Source: Colwellia sp. 39_35_sub15_T18 (lineage in GTDB: Bacteria; Pseudomonadota; Gammaproteobacteria; Enterobacterales; Alteromonadaceae). From it: a DNA stretch of 58,381 bases. Positions 8,260 to 17,291 of the stretch are shown one piece after another; positions within the stretch are counted from its first letter, which is position 1, and every line of letters starts with the position of its first letter. Where the stretch lies: the NCBI GenBank assembly GCA_002162675.1, contig MAAE01000010.1:1-58381 (forward strand), in the 5' to 3' direction. Position numbers and translations under genes: made by a program. The notes under the pieces were generated by a model. That model was not told where the DNA came from. It did no database searches and saw nothing but the letters and a program-made list of their open reading frames with translations.

Positions 8260-10368
8260 GTGTATCTATTTGAACCATTAAAAGAGTTAAGCACTACTTA
8301 TCTTTCAAAAGTACAAGTTGACCTGCTTAAACATGCCTACATTGTTGCTCGTGATGCCCATGATGGCCAAATGCGCTCTAGTGGTGATCCTTATATTACC
8401 CATCCCGTCGCTGTTGCCATTAACCTTGCCAAAATGCACCTTGACCATGAAACCTTGATGGCGGCATTACTGCACGATGTTATTGAAGATACGGCAGTCA
8501 CTAAAGATGAGCTGGCCGAGCTTTTTGGTCACACAGTCGCAGAGTTAGTTGAAGGGGTGAGTAAGCTTGATAAGCTAAAGTTTGATAACAAAGAAGAAAT
8601 GCAGGCGGAGAATTTCCGCAAAATGGTCTTAGCCATGGTGCAAGATATTCGTGTTATTTTAATCAAACTCGCTGACCGAACCCATAACATGCGGACATTA
8701 GGCTCGTTACGACCAGACAAGCGTCGCCGCATTGCCCGTGAAACCCTAGAAATTTATGCACCCATTGCCAATCGATTAGGTATTCATGACATAAAAAACG
8801 AGTTAGAGCTATTAGGCTTTGAAGCCCTGTATCCCATGCGCTCAAGAGCATTAAAATCGGCCGTAAAAAGTGCTCGTGGTAATCGCAAAACTATTGTAGA
8901 TAATATTCAAGAAGAAGTGTTATCACGCCTAGCTGAAAGCGATATTGACGCCCAAGTTATCGGCCGTGAAAAACACCTGTACTCTATTTATCGTAAAATG
9001 CTCAATAAAGAATTAATGTTTAACGAGGTCATGGATATTTATGCCTTCCGCGTTATTGTTGGCGACAAAATTGATGAATGCTATCGCGCTCTCGGTGCCA
9101 TGCACAACCTATTCAAACCCATTGAAGGGCGGTTTAAAGACTATATTGCCATTCCAAAAACCAATGGCTATCGTTCTTTACATACCTCACTTATTGGCCC
9201 TCATGGCATTCCGGTCGAAGTTCAAATCAGAACCCAAGATATGGAGCAAATGGCTGACAAAGGTGTTGCAGCCCACTGGTTATATAAAGAAGGCGGTGGC
9301 AACGCTGATACCACCGCACAAATGAAAGCCCGTCGCTGGATGCAAAGTTTACTCGAACTACAACAAAGTGCTGGTAGTTCGTTTGAATTTATTGAAAATG
9401 TAAAATCAGATCTTTTTCCAGAAGAGATTTATGTTTTCACTCCCGAAGGTAAAATAATTGAACTCCCTATGGGAGCAACTGCCGTAGATTTTGCTTACGC
9501 GGTACATACCGATGTCGGTAACTCTTGTGTTGGTGTTAAAGTTGACAGAAAGCCTTACCCGATGAGCCGACCACTTGATTCTGGCCAAACAATAGAAGTA
9601 GTAACCTCAGCTGCCGCAAGACCCAACGCAACCTGGTTAAACTTTGTGGTTACCTCCAAAGCGCGTTTACAAATTAGAACTTACTTACGTTCACGCGAAC
9701 AAGCCGAATCAAAACAACTGGGTCAGCGATTATTAAGCCATGCCTTAGGCAAAGTAAAGTTAGCAGATGTTAGCGAAGAAAAAATAGCCGAAGTAGTGCA
9801 ACAAAGTGGCAATAAAGACTTCGAAGAATTACTCACTAACATTGGTTTAGGAAATGCCTTAAGTATTGGTATTGCGAGGCGTCTTACCGATGAATTTACT
9901 GAAGACAGCGAAATACCATCAACAAATAGTAAAAATAAAATGCCCATTAAAGGCACTGAAGGCATGTTAGTTAACTACGGTAAATGTTGTCGCCCTATTC
10001 CTGGAGATACTATTTTAGCGTACTTAAGCCCGGGCAAAGGCTTAATGGTGCACCAGCAAGGTTGTCGCAATATCAAGGGTCACGAACAAGGTGGCTTATT
10101 TCCGGTAAAATGGGATAGCGATATTGACAAAGAATTTATCGCCAAATTACGGGTAGAAATTATTAATCACCAAGGTGCGCTGGCACTGCTTACCAATGTT
10201 GTTGCTAAATGCGGTTCTAATGTTCATAGCCTAAACTCAGGTGAGAAAGAGGCTGGTCTTTATGTCATTGATATGGAAATAACCTGTCGAGACCGTATTC
10301 ACTTAGCTGACATTATTCGAAAAATTAAAGTCATGATTGACGTTCAACGCGTCATCAGAAATAAATAG
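8260..10368 (+). CDS. spoT: Bifunctional (p)ppGpp synthetase/hydrolase SpoT
   Basis: A 702-residue RelA/SpoT homologue that makes and degrades the alarmone (p)ppGpp. The N-terminal HD hydrolase is intact ('ITHPVAVA' and 'ALLHDVIEDT', residues about 45-80). The synthetase domain follows at about 230-340 ('VMDIYAFRVIV', 'DYIAIPKTNGYRSLHT'), then a TGS domain ('YVFTPEGKIIELP', about 385-445) and a C-terminal ACT domain (about 630-700). Having both catalytic centres and the rpoZ neighbour identifies SpoT and not RelA. The start is GTG at 8260 with GGAG 5 bases before it. Confidence 0.96.
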   Translation: MYLFEPLKELSTTYLSKVQVDLLKHAYIVARDAHDGQMRSSGDPYITHPVAVAINLAKMHLDHETLMAALLHDVIEDTAVTKDELAELFGHTVAELVEGVSKLDKLKFDNKEEMQAENFRKMVLAMVQDIRVILIKLADRTHNMRTLGSLRPDKRRRIARETLEIYAPIANRLGIHDIKNELELLGFEALYPMRSRALKSAVKSARGNRKTIVDNIQEEVLSRLAESDIDAQVIGREKHLYSIYRKMLNKELMFNEVMDIYAFRVIVGDKIDECYRALGAMHNLFKPIEGRFKDYIAIPKTNGYRSLHTSLIGPHGIPVEVQIRTQDMEQMADKGVAAHWLYKEGGGNADTTAQMKARRWMQSLLELQQSAGSSFEFIENVKSDLFPEEIYVFTPEGKIIELPMGATAVDFAYAVHTDVGNSCVGVKVDRKPYPMSRPLDSGQTIEVVTSAAARPNATWLNFVVTSKARLQIRTYLRSREQAESKQLGQRLLSHALGKVKLADVSEEKIAEVVQQSGNKDFEELLTNIGLGNALSIGIARRLTDEFTEDSEIPSTNSKNKMPIKGTEGMLVNYGKCCRPIPGDTILAYLSPGKGLMVHQQGCRNIKGHEQGGLFPVKWDSDIDKEFIAKLRVEIINHQGALALLTNVVAKCGSNVHSLNSGEKEAGLYVIDMEITCRDRIHLADIIRKIKVMIDVQRVIRNK

Positions 10369-10422
10369 AAACCATAAGCTACGAGTAGCGAGTTTCGAAA
10401 ACACAAAAATTAGGGAAATAAA

Positions 10423-10812
10423 ATGAAAAGTATTATCAGCACGGATCAAGCACCCAGTGCTATTGGCACTTATAGCCAAGCAGTTAAAGTAAACAACACG
10501 GTTTATCTATCGGGTCAAATTCCACTAATACCGGCAACCATGGAAGTGATTGCTGGTGGCTTTGCCGAGCAAACCGAACAAGTATTTAAAAACTTGTCTG
10601 CCGTTTGTGAAGCTGCCGGCGGCACCATTAACGACATGGTAAAAGTAAATATTTTTATGATTGATCTCAGTAACTTCGCAACAGTTAATGAAATTATGGC
10701 TAAATATTTTCAACAACCCTACCCTGCCCGCGCAGCTATTCAAATTTCAAAATTACCTAAAGACGTTGAAATTGAAATTGATGGTGTTATGGAATTACCG
10801 AGCTTACGTTAG
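10423..10812 (+). CDS. ridA: RidA family enamine/imine deaminase
   Basis: A 129-residue Rid (YjgF/YER057c/UK114) protein that hydrolyses reactive 2-aminoacrylate-type enamines released by PLP enzymes. Hallmarks are 'APSAIGTYSQAVKV', 'VYLSGQIPLIP', 'QVFKNLSAVCEAAG' and 'YPARAAIQISKLPKDVEIEID', the last containing the catalytic Arg. Length is exactly typical. It follows spoT by 54 bases and precedes trmH, a conserved neighbourhood, and is probably in the same transcript. Confidence 0.95.
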   Translation: MKSIISTDQAPSAIGTYSQAVKVNNTVYLSGQIPLIPATMEVIAGGFAEQTEQVFKNLSAVCEAAGGTINDMVKVNIFMIDLSNFATVNEIMAKYFQQPYPARAAIQISKLPKDVEIEIDGVMELPSLR

Positions 10813-10866
10813 AAATTTTCGTCATCAAGCTAAATTTAGAATGTTAACTTTATTATTTAAAAGATT

Positions 10867-11574
10867 ATGACCCCAGAAAGACTTCAACGCATAAATGCTA
10901 TGCTAGATAAACGCCAGCCTGATCTTACCGTTTGTATGGAAGGTTTACACAAAGCTCATAACTTAGCGGCGGTAGTGCGTACCTGCGATGCCATAGGTGT
11001 TAGCGATGTACACGCCGTATGGAAAAGTGACGAAGCAGAGGTGCGTGGCGGCAGTGCCGCCGGTAGTCAAAATTGGATTGACGTTCATAACTATCACAAA
11101 ACCGCTGATGCTATTACCGCGTTAAAAGCGCAAGGCATGCAGATATTAGTCACTAACTTGTCTGAAACCGCCGTTGATTTTCGCGAAATTGATTACACCA
11201 AACCCACCGCTATTATTTTAGGACAAGAAAAATTTGGTACCTCCAAAATCGCCCTTGAGTTAGCCGATCAAGACATTGTTGTTCCTATGATTGGCATGGT
11301 GCAATCGTTAAATGTTTCGGTTGCTTGCTCGGTGGTATTATATGAAGCACAACGTCAACGCCAACTAGCTGGTATGTACAACAAACCAAGCCTAAGCAAC
11401 GAACGTCGTCAGCGGACATTATTTGAAGGCGGCCATCCTATTTTTGCCGAAGCATGTCAGCGTAAAGGGCTTCCTTATCCTGCCATTGATGATGAAGGGC
11501 AAATTGTCGCGGATGAACTCTGGTGGCAAAAAATGCAAATGGATAAAAGTGCTTGGCAACATCTTGATGACTGA
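10867..11574 (+). CDS. trmH: tRNA (guanosine(18)-2'-O)-methyltransferase
   Basis: A 235-residue SPOUT-class enzyme that methylates G18 in the D-loop of tRNAs using S-adenosylmethionine. 'MEGLHKAHNLAAVVRTCDAIG' at the N-terminus, 'AIILGQEKFGTS' and the knot segment 'IGMVQSLNVSVACSVVLYEA' are diagnostic. The C-terminal 'ERRQRTLFEGGHP' region belongs to the TrmH subgroup. It lies between ridA and recG, the gammaproteobacterial order. Confidence 0.95.
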   Translation: MTPERLQRINAMLDKRQPDLTVCMEGLHKAHNLAAVVRTCDAIGVSDVHAVWKSDEAEVRGGSAAGSQNWIDVHNYHKTADAITALKAQGMQILVTNLSETAVDFREIDYTKPTAIILGQEKFGTSKIALELADQDIVVPMIGMVQSLNVSVACSVVLYEAQRQRQLAGMYNKPSLSNERRQRTLFEGGHPIFAEACQRKGLPYPAIDDEGQIVADELWWQKMQMDKSAWQHLDD

Positions 11575-11578
11575 TCGG

Positions 11579-11601
11579 TAGGAGCGGTTTTAACCGCAAA
11601 A
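11579..11601. repeat. Short repeat-like hairpin between trmH and recG
   Basis: GTAGGAGCGG is followed by a GCGGTT/AACCGC dyad (11584-11589 and 11592-11597). The sequence resembles the common 'GTAGGAGCGG-TTTA-CCGC' family of extragenic repeats in marine gammaproteobacteria. It has no T-tract and no clear terminator role. Confidence 0.4.
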
Positions 11602-11609
11602 TCTCTTTT

Positions 11610-13697
11610 ATGGAAGCACTGACTAAATTATCGCAAATACCCCTAACGACTTTTAAAGGTGTCGGGCCAAGTATGGCGGCTAGGCTTGAGAAAATCGGCT
11701 TAGTGTCAGTGCAAGATTTACTTTTTCATTTACCCCTACGCTATGAAGACCGAACACGGGTAACCACTCTGCGAGACTGTTTACCGGGTACCCACACTAA
11801 TATTATCGGCGAAATAACGAATAATCAAATAACTCACGGCAAACGCCGTATGTTAGTGGTTGATTTAAACGATGGTACCGGCACTGTACAATTATGTTTT
11901 TTCAGTTTTTCTGCTAGCCAAAAAAACAGCTTAAGTGTTGGCCGTACTATTCGCTGTTATGGTGAAATAAAACGCGGACCGCGCGGTTTTCAAATAGTGC
12001 ACCCTGAATACAAAGCGCTTGATGAAGACCGAGCATTAACACAGGTTGAAGAAACCTTAACCCCTGTTTACCCAACCACTGATGGTTTAAAACAACTGTC
12101 ATTGCGTAATTTAACTGATCAAGCACTTATTCGTTTACAACGCGGACAAATTGAAGAATTACTACCGAGCAGCTTATTTGATGAAAGCTACTCTTTATCA
12201 CAAGCGCTAACAATAATTCATCGGCCACCACCAGAAGCCTCAACCAGCCAACTTGAAAATGGTAAACATCCGGCACAATTACGATTGATTAAAGAAGAGT
12301 TGCTCGCCCATAATTTAAGCATGTTAAAGGTCAGACAAAATAGTGATGTTCACCAAGCCATTTCGCTGACCGTGCATGAAGAAAACGAAAATAGTTTTTT
12401 AGCCACACTACCTTTTTCTCCTACCAATGCCCAAGCCCGTGTCGTTGATGAAATTAAAACCGATTTAGCTAAAGCTCAACCTATGATGCGGCTTGTGCAG
12501 GGGGATGTTGGTTCAGGGAAAACCTTAGTGGCTGCCTTAGCCGCATTAACGGCCATTAGCCAAGGTTATCAAGTGGCCTTAATGGCACCCACTGAAATTT
12601 TAGCTGAGCAACATGCCATCAATTTTCAACATTGGTTCGAACCGTTAAATATTAACGTCGGTTGGTTAGTTGGCAAAACCAAGGCCAAAGCGCGCCGTGA
12701 GGCTTTAGCGCGAATAGCCAGTGGCGAAATGCAGATGGTTATTGGCACCCATGCATTATTTCAAGCCGATGTTATTTTCAAAAAGCTGGTGTTAATCATT
12801 ATTGATGAGCAACACAAATTTGGCGTTCAACAACGACTTTCTTTACGAGATAAAGGCGAGTTTGACGACAATTATCCCCATCAGTTGATCATGACGGCAA
12901 CCCCAATTCCTCGCACCTTAGCCATGACAGCGTATGCCGATTTAGACACCTCTGTTATTGATGAATTACCACCCGGTCGCACGCCCATAAACACCATAGC
13001 GTTACCTGACTCACGCCGAGATGTTGTTATTGAGCGTATTCGTCAAGGTTGTACGCATGACAATCGTCAAGCTTATTGGGTATGTACACTCATCGAAGAG
13101 TCAGAAGTACTACAGTGCCAAGCCGCTGAAGAGACCGCTATTTTATTACAGACGCAATTACCTGAACTCAATATAGGTTTAGTACATGGTCGAATGAAAG
13201 CGGCTGAAAAGCAGCAAGTGATGGACGCATTTAAAGCAGGTGAGATGCACTTACTTATCGCCACCACCGTGATTGAGGTTGGTGTTGATGTCCCCAATGC
13301 CAGCTTGATGGTCATTGAAAACCCTGAGCGCTTAGGATTAGCTCAGTTACACCAGTTGCGTGGTCGTGTTGGTCGTGGCTCTGTCGCCTCTCATTGTGTA
13401 TTAATGTATAAAGCGCCGTTAACTAAAACCGCCACTAAACGCATGGCGGTATTACGAAACAGTAATGATGGTTTTGTTATTGCCGAAAAAGACTTAGAGA
13501 TCAGGGGGCCGGGAGAGTTGTTAGGTACCAGGCAGACGGGCTTGGCGATGTTAAAAATTGCCGATCTGGTTCGTGATGGTTATTTGATTGCCGATGTTCA
13601 GCAAAAAGCCTATTTATTATCTCGTCAGCACCCAGAATGCGCGCAAGCGCTTATTCAGCGTTGGCTTGGTAATAAAGAGCGTTATTCCAATGCCTAA
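11610..13697 (+). CDS. recG: ATP-dependent DNA helicase RecG
   Basis: A 695-residue branch-migrating helicase that reverses stalled forks and processes Holliday junctions. The N-terminal wedge domain is present ('PLTTFKGVGPSMAARLEKIG', then an OB fold near residues 60-150). Walker A is 'QGDVGSGKT', the DEAD-like box is 'IIDEQHKFGV', and motif III/VI segments are 'MTATPIPRT' and 'QLHQLRGRVGRG'. Length matches E. coli RecG. It is the last gene of the spoT-ridA-trmH-recG run and converges on polA. Confidence 0.96.
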   Translation: MEALTKLSQIPLTTFKGVGPSMAARLEKIGLVSVQDLLFHLPLRYEDRTRVTTLRDCLPGTHTNIIGEITNNQITHGKRRMLVVDLNDGTGTVQLCFFSFSASQKNSLSVGRTIRCYGEIKRGPRGFQIVHPEYKALDEDRALTQVEETLTPVYPTTDGLKQLSLRNLTDQALIRLQRGQIEELLPSSLFDESYSLSQALTIIHRPPPEASTSQLENGKHPAQLRLIKEELLAHNLSMLKVRQNSDVHQAISLTVHEENENSFLATLPFSPTNAQARVVDEIKTDLAKAQPMMRLVQGDVGSGKTLVAALAALTAISQGYQVALMAPTEILAEQHAINFQHWFEPLNINVGWLVGKTKAKARREALARIASGEMQMVIGTHALFQADVIFKKLVLIIIDEQHKFGVQQRLSLRDKGEFDDNYPHQLIMTATPIPRTLAMTAYADLDTSVIDELPPGRTPINTIALPDSRRDVVIERIRQGCTHDNRQAYWVCTLIEESEVLQCQAAEETAILLQTQLPELNIGLVHGRMKAAEKQQVMDAFKAGEMHLLIATTVIEVGVDVPNASLMVIENPERLGLAQLHQLRGRVGRGSVASHCVLMYKAPLTKTATKRMAVLRNSNDGFVIAEKDLEIRGPGELLGTRQTGLAMLKIADLVRDGYLIADVQQKAYLLSRQHPECAQALIQRWLGNKERYSNA

Positions 13698-13894
13698 GAC
13701 TTAGCCCTTTATATCGTCAAGCGACTTGCTACTCAAAAAACCCGCCAGCCTAAAACAAAAAAACTGCCAAACTGCTAAACTGATGACAGAGTAGTAGCAT
13801 AGCAAAATGGCAGCAAAAACAAGAAACACACAACACAAGGGATAGTACTGTGTTGCTAATAAGAACCTATCAAGACAAAAATAATTTCATTCAT

Positions 13895-13979
13895 CGCGTA
13901 AATAATTTAATATCTACGCGATTAAAATCCCGCCTACGCAAATAACCTAACATCTGCGCGAATAAATTCCCAGCTACGC
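13895..13979. repeat. Two tandem imperfect copies of the dispersed repeat at the polA 3' end
   Basis: Two copies of a roughly 42-44-base unit built from CGCG, an AATAA-TAA-ATCT tract, CGCGA-TAAA-TCCC and CTACG lie at about 13895-13938 and 13937-13979. The right copy abuts the polA stop codon. Part of the unit is the reverse complement of the 6948-6997 hairpin. The remaining recG-polA gap (13698-13894) shows nothing else I can support. Confidence 0.6.
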
Positions 13980-16783
13980 TAATGGGCTTCATCCCAATTA
14001 TTACCTATCCCTGCCTCGGCAATAAGCGGCACGCTCAACTCAACAGCGTTGTTCATTAACTCAACTAATTTAGCGGTCGTTTCTTTCACAATATCTTGAT
14101 GAATTTCAAAAATCAGTTCATCGTGCACTTGCATGGTCATTTTAATGCGATCATCATTTTGTTCGGTTAACCAGTTAGCCACGGCCAGCATGGCTTTTTT
14201 AATAATATCGGCCGCCGTACCTTGCATTGGCGCGTTAATGGCAGCACGCTCCGCCGCTTTTTTACGCATGCCATTTTTAGCATTAATATCAGGTAAATAT
14301 AAACGTCGACCAAACAAGGTTTCAACATAGCCTTGCTCACTTGCCTGTTGGCGAGTTTCTTCCATGTAGGTCAGTACCCCCGGATAACGCTGAAAGTATT
14401 TGTCTTGATATTCTTGTGCTTGATGACGACCAATATTCAGCTGTTTCGCTAAGCCAAACGCTGACATGCCATAAATCAAACCGAAATTGATGGCTTTAGC
14501 ACTACGGCGCTGCTCGGTAGTTACTTCATCAAGCTCAACGGCAAAAATTTCAGCCGCCGTGGCACGGTGAATATCCTTACCTTCACTAAAGGCAGTGACG
14601 AGACCTTTATCATTAGATAAATGCGCCATAATACGCAGTTCAATTTGTGAATAATCAATGGCGACAATTTTAGAGTTTTCAGGCGCTATAAAGGCTTGGC
14701 GTATTTTTCGTCCTTGCTCACTACGAATTGGAATATTTTGTAAGTTTGGATCCGTTGATGATAAACGCCCCGTTGCCGTAACCGCTTGATGATATGAGGT
14801 ATGTACTCGACCCGTTTTGCTGCTAACCATTAAGGGCAATTTATCGGTATAGGTCGATTTTAGCTTACTTAAACCACGGTTTTCTAAAATAACTTTCGGT
14901 AATGGATAATCTAACGCCAGCTCTTGTAGCACTTCTTCTGCGGTTGATGGTGCACCTTTAGGGGTTTTTTTGATGACCGGAATCTTTAACTCTTCAAACA
15001 ATATTTGTTGCAACTGCTTGGGCGAGCTCAGGTTAAAACTTTTCCCCGCTAAGTTATGGGCTTCAATTTCTAATTCATCTAAACGCTGACCAATACTTTG
15101 GCTTTGTTGATCAAGCACATCACAATCAATCAGCACCCCGGTTTGCTCCATTTGTGCCAACACAGGCATTAGTGGTACTTCAATATTTTGATAAACGCTA
15201 AGTTGTTCAGGTAATTGTTCAAGCGCAGGGAAAAGGGCTTGGTGTAAACGTAAGGTAATATCTGCATCTTCAGCAGCATAATGGCCTGCTTTGTCAATAT
15301 CGATTTGATTAAAGGTTAATTGCTTAGCGCCTTTACCAGCAATGTCTTCAAAATGTACGGTTTTATAATCAAGATACTTTAATGCCAAGGCATCCATATT
15401 ATGACGAGTGGCAACGCTATTAAAACAGTACGATTCAATCATGGTATCAAAATCAACACCAGCTAACTTGATATCATAATGACTTAATACATTGGCGTCG
15501 TACTTTAAGTTTTGACCTATTTTTTTAATGGCACTGCTTGCTAATAAAGGCTTTAATTGTGCCAAGACCCAATCTCGGTCTAACTGCTCTGGCGCGCCAT
15601 CATAATCATGAGCTAATGGTACATACGCAGCTTTACCCACTTCAACAGCAAACGACAAGCCCACTAGCTCGGCTTTCATGTAATTAACACTGGTGGTTTC
15701 AGTATCAAAGGCAAAGGCTTTACTGGCCGTTAATTTAGCCAGCCAAGTTTCAAAACTACTTTTATCGACAATAATATCGTATTCACTGTTATTAACTGGT
15801 GTCGGGATAACCTCAACAGCAGTTGACTTATTGGTTGCAGAAATACTGGTTGCCGTTTGTTTGCCCTCAGCAGCGCTTACTGCTCCGCCTTTAGTAATAT
15901 CGGCAAGCAAGCGTTTTAATTCATATTCTGTATACAGTTCGGTTAATGCATCAATGTCAGCATCAATAGCGTGCAATTGCTCTGCGCTTTTTTCTAGTTC
16001 AACATCACATTTAATGGTGGCTAGCTGATAAGACAATGGTAATTGTTCAAGCGCAGCACGTAAATTTTCACCAATTTTGCCTTTAACCTTGTCTGCATTG
16101 GCTATTACCTCATCGAGTGTGCCATGCTCAGCTAACCACTTAACCGCGGTTTTAGGACCACATTTAACCACGCCGGGAATGTTATCGACTTTATCCCCCA
16201 TCAACGCTAGATAATCGATAATTTGATCGGGGCGAACGCCAAATTTTTCGACTACACCCGCTTCATCCATTTCAACATCGGTCATGGTATTAATTAATCG
16301 CACATGTGGGGTAACCAACTGCGCCATGTCTTTATCACCCGTAGAAATAACCGTTTCTATACCTTGTTCGTCGGCTTGTTTAGCTAAGGTACCAATAACA
16401 TCGTCAGCCTCAACACCGGGGATAACCAATAACGGTAAGCCCATGGCGGTAATAATTTCGTGAATAGGCGCTATTTGGCTACGTAAATCATCCGGCATAG
16501 GCGGGCGATTAGCTTTATATTCTGGATACATATCGTTGCGAAACGTTTTACCTTTGGCATCAAAGATCACCACAACATTACCATTAGGGTAATCCTTTTT
16601 TAAACTGCGGATCATATTAAGCACGCCAGTAATGGCACCCGTAGGTCGGCCATCCGCCGTCGATAATGCTTGTAAATAAGGCACATGATAAGCGCGGAAT
16701 AAATAGGATGAACCATCAACTAAAATAAGCGGCTGGTTGATTTTTGCAAGAGTTTTTGGGGAGTTTTCGGCCAAAGTTGTCAT
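13979..16783 (-). CDS. polA: DNA polymerase I
   Basis: A 934-residue polymerase for Okazaki-fragment processing and repair. The N-terminal 5'-3' exonuclease is present ('LILVDGSSYLFRAYH', 'GVEADDVIGTLA', 'STGDKDMAQLV'). The 3'-5' proofreading domain keeps its acidic residues ('AFDTETTSVNY', 'GQNLKYDANVL', 'AAEDADITLRLH'). The polymerase domain has 'LQNIPIRSEQGRKIRQAF', 'AIDYSQIELRIMAHLS', 'RRSAKAINFGLIYGMS' and 'VHDELIFE'. All three activities therefore look intact and the length is typical. It is convergent with recG, with repeat sequences between the two. Confidence 0.97.
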   Translation of the reverse strand: MTTLAENSPKTLAKINQPLILVDGSSYLFRAYHVPYLQALSTADGRPTGAITGVLNMIRSLKKDYPNGNVVVIFDAKGKTFRNDMYPEYKANRPPMPDDLRSQIAPIHEIITAMGLPLLVIPGVEADDVIGTLAKQADEQGIETVISTGDKDMAQLVTPHVRLINTMTDVEMDEAGVVEKFGVRPDQIIDYLALMGDKVDNIPGVVKCGPKTAVKWLAEHGTLDEVIANADKVKGKIGENLRAALEQLPLSYQLATIKCDVELEKSAEQLHAIDADIDALTELYTEYELKRLLADITKGGAVSAAEGKQTATSISATNKSTAVEVIPTPVNNSEYDIIVDKSSFETWLAKLTASKAFAFDTETTSVNYMKAELVGLSFAVEVGKAAYVPLAHDYDGAPEQLDRDWVLAQLKPLLASSAIKKIGQNLKYDANVLSHYDIKLAGVDFDTMIESYCFNSVATRHNMDALALKYLDYKTVHFEDIAGKGAKQLTFNQIDIDKAGHYAAEDADITLRLHQALFPALEQLPEQLSVYQNIEVPLMPVLAQMEQTGVLIDCDVLDQQSQSIGQRLDELEIEAHNLAGKSFNLSSPKQLQQILFEELKIPVIKKTPKGAPSTAEEVLQELALDYPLPKVILENRGLSKLKSTYTDKLPLMVSSKTGRVHTSYHQAVTATGRLSSTDPNLQNIPIRSEQGRKIRQAFIAPENSKIVAIDYSQIELRIMAHLSNDKGLVTAFSEGKDIHRATAAEIFAVELDEVTTEQRRSAKAINFGLIYGMSAFGLAKQLNIGRHQAQEYQDKYFQRYPGVLTYMEETRQQASEQGYVETLFGRRLYLPDINAKNGMRKKAAERAAINAPMQGTAADIIKKAMLAVANWLTEQNDDRIKMTMQVHDELIFEIHQDIVKETTAKLVELMNNAVELSVPLIAEAGIGNNWDEAH

Positions 16784-17291
16784 GGAGATTTTGTCTAAAC
16801 ATTAAGATGGGCTAAGCATGACACAAACCAAGCCTTAGCTCTACTATGCAGTGACAATTGTCACCATTCAAATGTGGATAACTTTGTTAGTAAACAGGGA
16901 AAAACGCCAGAATAGCAAATATCGCTATTCTGGTACTTTTATTCACATATATGATTTTATTGAAAAAAGGTAAGAAAAATCCTTTTAGCACACATTTTTT
17001 TATTTTTATTATTATTGTGGATAAATAAATTTATCCACCGTTACTTTTTGATTGTACAAAATACAACCACAAAAATAACGTGCAAAGAGATTACCAGATT
17101 TTCACTGCATTGCTAGTATATTGTTAAACTTTTTTTACAGTTTTATAACAAAAAAAATAACAAAAAAACATAAGCAAGCATTGACGTGACCTAACAACTG
17201 TTCAACCAGTTAAAAAGTGACCAATGAATGATTTTTTAAAAATATAGAAGCATAAGCCTCTGCATTTTTTAATGCTGCCACTATCGCTATT
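16784..17291. other. polA-hmp intergenic region with DnaA-box-like sites
   Basis: A 508-base, very AT-rich gap. It holds TGTGGATAA at 16873-16881 and at 17016-17024, and TTATCCACC at 17031-17039; the last two form a near-perfect palindrome spanning 17017-17038. All three match, or differ by one base from, the DnaA-box consensus. AT-rich stretches lie at about 16950-17010 and 17100-17170. The left part also contains a terminator hairpin. No coding frame is supported. Confidence 0.55.
16902..16933 (-). terminator. Hairpin terminator, minus strand
   Basis: A perfect 10-bp stem, CCAGAATAGC (16907-16916) with GCTATTCTGG (16924-16933). On the minus strand it is followed by CGTTTTT, a usable U-tract. 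It could end transcripts from the hmp direction before they reach polA, although it is about 360 bases beyond the hmp stop. Confidence 0.6.

Noticed and set aside
13698..13978. Spot 42 (spf) small RNA gene downstream of polA
   Set aside because: No sequence like Spot 42 or its strong terminator could be found; the gap holds repeats.
16784..17291. Chromosomal replication origin
   Set aside because: DnaA boxes are present but dnaA, gidA/mnmG and other usual origin neighbours are not, and the number of boxes is small.
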